Notes under the pieces: generated by a model | The model's input: only the letters and a program-made list of their open reading frames with translations | Databases searched by the model: none | Told to the model about the DNA's origin: nothing | Assembly (NCBI RefSeq): GCF_006439055.1 | Contig: NZ_RCZC01000002.1 | Location: 1,397,979-1,461,978, forward strand | DNA length: 64,000 nucleotides | Source of the DNA: Sphingomonas glacialis | GTDB taxonomy: Bacteria; Pseudomonadota; Alphaproteobacteria; Sphingomonadales; Sphingomonadaceae | Reading direction: 5' to 3' | Translations under genes and position numbers: made by a program | Part shown: piece by piece, positions 61,534 to 64,000 of the stretch | How positions within the stretch are numbered: the first letter of the stretch is position 1 | How the letters are laid out: the number at the start of each line of letters is the position of its first letter

Positions 61534-64000
61534 TTACAACCCCAGTCCGCGACCACGCGAGAGGGCGGGATGATGGAGGAGCTCATGGGACAACGATCCG
61601 CCTGATCGACCACCGATTCCTAGCTCCTGGACCCGGTTTCGCAACAGCGACTCGAGTTGCGGGTCGCGGTGCAGCGCGTTCGCCATCTCGGACATGCTTT
61701 CCTTGATCCGGTAAGTCGTGTCGTAATCTCCGCTGCGGCTGAGCGCCTGAAGCTGCCGGGTTCCCTGCTGCCAGTCAGCTACGAAGCGGTCGGCACGCGT
61801 TCCCAAATCGACGCGGATCTCCGCCTCCAACGCCATCGCCCGAATCGCCGCCGCCGTTTTACCGGCGACGGCCTGCTGCATCAGTGTGGGGTTGCCCTCC
61901 ATCGCACGGCCAAGATCCTGCGACGCGTGCGGTCGCACAGCGTCGAGCGCGGCGCGCGCATCGGCAAAGGCGTTCTTCTGATGCGGCAGTTCAGGAAGAT
62001 TGGCCTCGCGCATTCGTAGGAGATCGGCCGCTGTGCGCGCGTAGCGCTCCACTGCCTTGTCGAGCGGCGATGGCGGCGGTGCCAGCTCAGGGGCCGGTGT
62101 GATCGTGATGCCGGAAAAGCGGCTACGAGGCGCGGGTGCCGGCGGCGATGGCGGCAGATGCAGGTCCAGATCGCCGAGCTTCAACCGCAGGCCGGCGAAC
62201 CGGTCGCGCACTTTCTCCGGTACGGACTTAACGATCTCCACAATGCGCTCGCGGATCTTAATTCCGCGCCGCTCGGCGAAGCCCTGCTCAGGCGAGACGT
62301 CACGACCATAGTCGCTCGCCATATCCTTGGCGCGCTCGCGCGATAGCGTGCGAACCAGCTTGCCCTGATCAGCGAAGTCATCCTTGCCGTAATGCAGGTC
62401 CATCCCCTCGCGGTGCCGCGAAAGCGCGACATAAGACGCGTGGCTATCCATGCCCGGCGTGGCGAGCACATGCGTACGGTCGACCGTCATCCCCTGCGCC
62501 TTGTGGATCGTCGCGGCGTAGCCGTGATCGACCTGCGAATAGTCCTTCGTGTCGAACGCGACCGATAGGCCGTTGTCGAGCTGCACCACCATCCGCGCAC
62601 GGCTGACGTTTTCGACGGTACCGAGCGTGCCATTCTTCACGCCTAGGTCGCGCTCATTCTTGAGAAACATCACGCGGTCGCCGGGCGCGAAGTCGCGCGA
62701 GCCACGCTCAGTCGCGATGGTAACGTCCTCGCCGAACTGGCCCGCCGTACGCAGCCGCTCGCGTGCGGCTTCATTGAGCGCCTGCACATCATCGCGGGTG
62801 TGGGTGAGGATGATCCGCGACAGGTCGGGATTGGCGATCCGGTCGCGATCCCAGCGATCGACCAGCGCTTCGCGCGCGTCGTCACGCGACGCCGCTTCGT
62901 GAACGCTGTCATGTTGGTCATAGGCATGGATCGCTTCGCCGGTTCGGCCCGTTGCGAGGTGCCGCGTCGCGTCGCGTTGCCAATCCTGCTGCTGGCGCCG
63001 GATGTCGGTAATCTCGACCGCACCGTGACGCTCGGCGACCGAGCGGAACGCCGCGCCCGCCTCGATCGACTGAAGCTGCTCGGGATCGCCGACCAGAACG
63101 ATCTTGGCTCCACGCTTTTCGGCTTCGCTGACCACGCGTTCCATCTGGCGCGTGCCGATCATCCCGGCCTCGTCGATCACCAGCACCGAGTTCTGGTCGA
63201 GCAGCTCGCGGCCCTGATCCCACTGATGTTCCATGCTCGCGATCGTGCGCGACGCGATACCAGATCCGCTTTCCAGATTCTCAGCGGCAATGCCGGACAG
63301 TGCGGCGCCGTGAACGTCGTAGCCGGCGCTCTCCCAGGCCTCGCGCGCAACGCCCAGCATCGCGGACTTGCCGGTGCCGGCATAGCCGACGACGACGCTC
63401 AGACCGTCACCGCGCGTGACGTGGTCCAGTGCAGATCGCTGCTCGTCCGACAGGACCAACCCAGCGCGTTCGGCTTCAGCAATCGCACGCTCGCGATCCT
63501 GCTCGCGCACGCCGTGACGTTCGCGCTCGGCCATCATCTGGGTCGCGCGCTCGAGCTGCTGCTCGGTGTGGATCATGTCACGGCTGGTGAAACGATCTTC
63601 GCCCTTCCCGTCCTTGCCGAGTGCGACGAGGTCGGGCGAGCCGCGCACCGCGCCCATCGCCTGGTCGAACTGATCCTGTCCGTCGCTGTGGCGGTGGATG
63701 AACATGGCGAGATCACGGTTGGTGAAGGTCGCTTGGTTCCGGGTGATTGCATCGAGCGCGATGCCGGGGTTGGCGATGATCTTGTCGCCATTGGCGCGTG
63801 CGATCTCGTAATGCTCTTCGAGCCGTTCGGTCTCGATGCCCGCCGCCTCCATGCGCGCGGCAGCGGGACCGATCTTGTTCTGCGGTTCGAGCTCGATCCC
63901 CTGCGCCTCGAACGAGCGGTGATCGATCTGCGCATCGATATCGAGTTCGACGAACCGCTGGTTCGCATGCTCGGCCCAGCGCTCGCGCCACTTCTCCAAT
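61534..64000 (-). CDS. traA: Conjugative relaxase/helicase TraA (MobF/Ti-type), C-terminal part
   Basis: The frame of 821 codons is open to the right edge of the window, so the N-terminal relaxase domain is missing. What is visible is the RecD-like helicase: Walker A VGYAGTGKSAMLG, Walker B VLVIDEAGMIGTRQM, LVGDPEQLQSIEAGAAF, and the C-terminal GYAATIHKAQGMTVDRTHVLATPG and YVALSRHREGM. A long helical C-terminal region follows. This is the layout of TraA of Ti-type conjugation systems, which nicks and unwinds the transferred strand. It places the right end of the window on a conjugative plasmid-like or integrative element. Confidence 0.93.
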   Translation of the reverse strand, partial: LEKWRERWAEHANQRFVELDIDAQIDHRSFEAQGIELEPQNKIGPAAARMEAAGIETERLEEHYEIARANGDKIIANPGIALDAITRNQATFTNRDLAMFIHRHSDGQDQFDQAMGAVRGSPDLVALGKDGKGEDRFTSRDMIHTEQQLERATQMMAERERHGVREQDRERAIAEAERAGLVLSDEQRSALDHVTRGDGLSVVVGYAGTGKSAMLGVAREAWESAGYDVHGAALSGIAAENLESGSGIASRTIASMEHQWDQGRELLDQNSVLVIDEAGMIGTRQMERVVSEAEKRGAKIVLVGDPEQLQSIEAGAAFRSVAERHGAVEITDIRRQQQDWQRDATRHLATGRTGEAIHAYDQHDSVHEAASRDDAREALVDRWDRDRIANPDLSRIILTHTRDDVQALNEAARERLRTAGQFGEDVTIATERGSRDFAPGDRVMFLKNERDLGVKNGTLGTVENVSRARMVVQLDNGLSVAFDTKDYSQVDHGYAATIHKAQGMTVDRTHVLATPGMDSHASYVALSRHREGMDLHYGKDDFADQGKLVRTLSRERAKDMASDYGRDVSPEQGFAERRGIKIRERIVEIVKSVPEKVRDRFAGLRLKLGDLDLHLPPSPPAPAPRSRFSGITITPAPELAPPPSPLDKAVERYARTAADLLRMREANLPELPHQKNAFADARAALDAVRPHASQDLGRAMEGNPTLMQQAVAGKTAAAIRAMALEAEIRVDLGTRADRFVADWQQGTRQLQALSRSGDYDTTYRIKESMSEMANALHRDPQLESLLRNRVQELGIGGRSGGSLSHELLHHPALSRGRGLGL

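Overview
The window is GC-rich, gene-dense alphaproteobacterial DNA, most likely from a Sphingomonas-type member of the Sphingomonadales. This rests on recognised families and gene order, not on a database search: an mraZ-rsmH-ftsL-ftsI division cluster, aat beside a DUF2155 protein and an NDUFA12-type Complex I protein, a double cold-shock-domain protein, a fatty-acyl-AMP ligase, a TonB-dependent receptor, and a DUF6118 gene next to a TraA-type relaxase.

Layout. 1-3567: start of the division/cell-wall (dcw) cluster, read leftwards, with a 10-bp-phased GGGG repeat upstream of mraZ that resembles MraZ boxes. 3618-12552: cysteine synthase, a VapBC toxin-antitoxin pair lying antisense to a run-on DUF962 frame, DUF1993, a Y-family DNA polymerase, a lipoprotein, ParA, aat, DUF2155, NDUFA12, DUF192, a cold-shock protein and recX. 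12678-17070: fatty-acyl-AMP ligase, a GGDEF-EAL protein and tRNA-Trp(CCA). 17466-21546: a three-gene, translationally coupled molybdenum hydroxylase (three-haem cytochrome c, 2Fe-2S subunit, molybdopterin subunit). 21590-23909: an FMN-dependent lactate-type dehydrogenase and a 2-hydroxyacid dehydrogenase.

24514-35243 is an assimilatory nitrate locus, read leftwards: nasT, nasS, a leader with an ANTAR-type hairpin and an intrinsic terminator, narK (frameshifted here), an outer-membrane channel, nirB, nirD, nasA and a uroporphyrinogen-III methyltransferase that would supply siroheme precursor for NirB. The genes from narK to the methyltransferase overlap by 1-8 bases at every junction. The nasA N-terminus is encoded by an interspersed inverted repeat, a second copy of which lies at 8272-8367.

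35669-42343 holds an M20 amidohydrolase divergent from a TonB-dependent receptor plus a secreted amidohydrolase, which looks like an uptake-and-hydrolysis module for an unknown amide or peptide. 42602-51995 is mixed: phosphatidylserine decarboxylase, an HNH nuclease, a periplasmic M16 protease with a TPR protein, and three small regulator/enzyme sets (HxlR with SDR, VOC, TetR with an NmrA-like protein).

From about 52.0 kb to the right edge the DNA looks like a mobile island: an integrase remnant, a type I restriction-modification operon of five overlapping genes (hsdM, hsdS, a GIY-YIG/DUF4357 protein, hsdR, DUF6883), then DUF6118 and a TraA/MobF-type conjugative relaxase that runs off the window.
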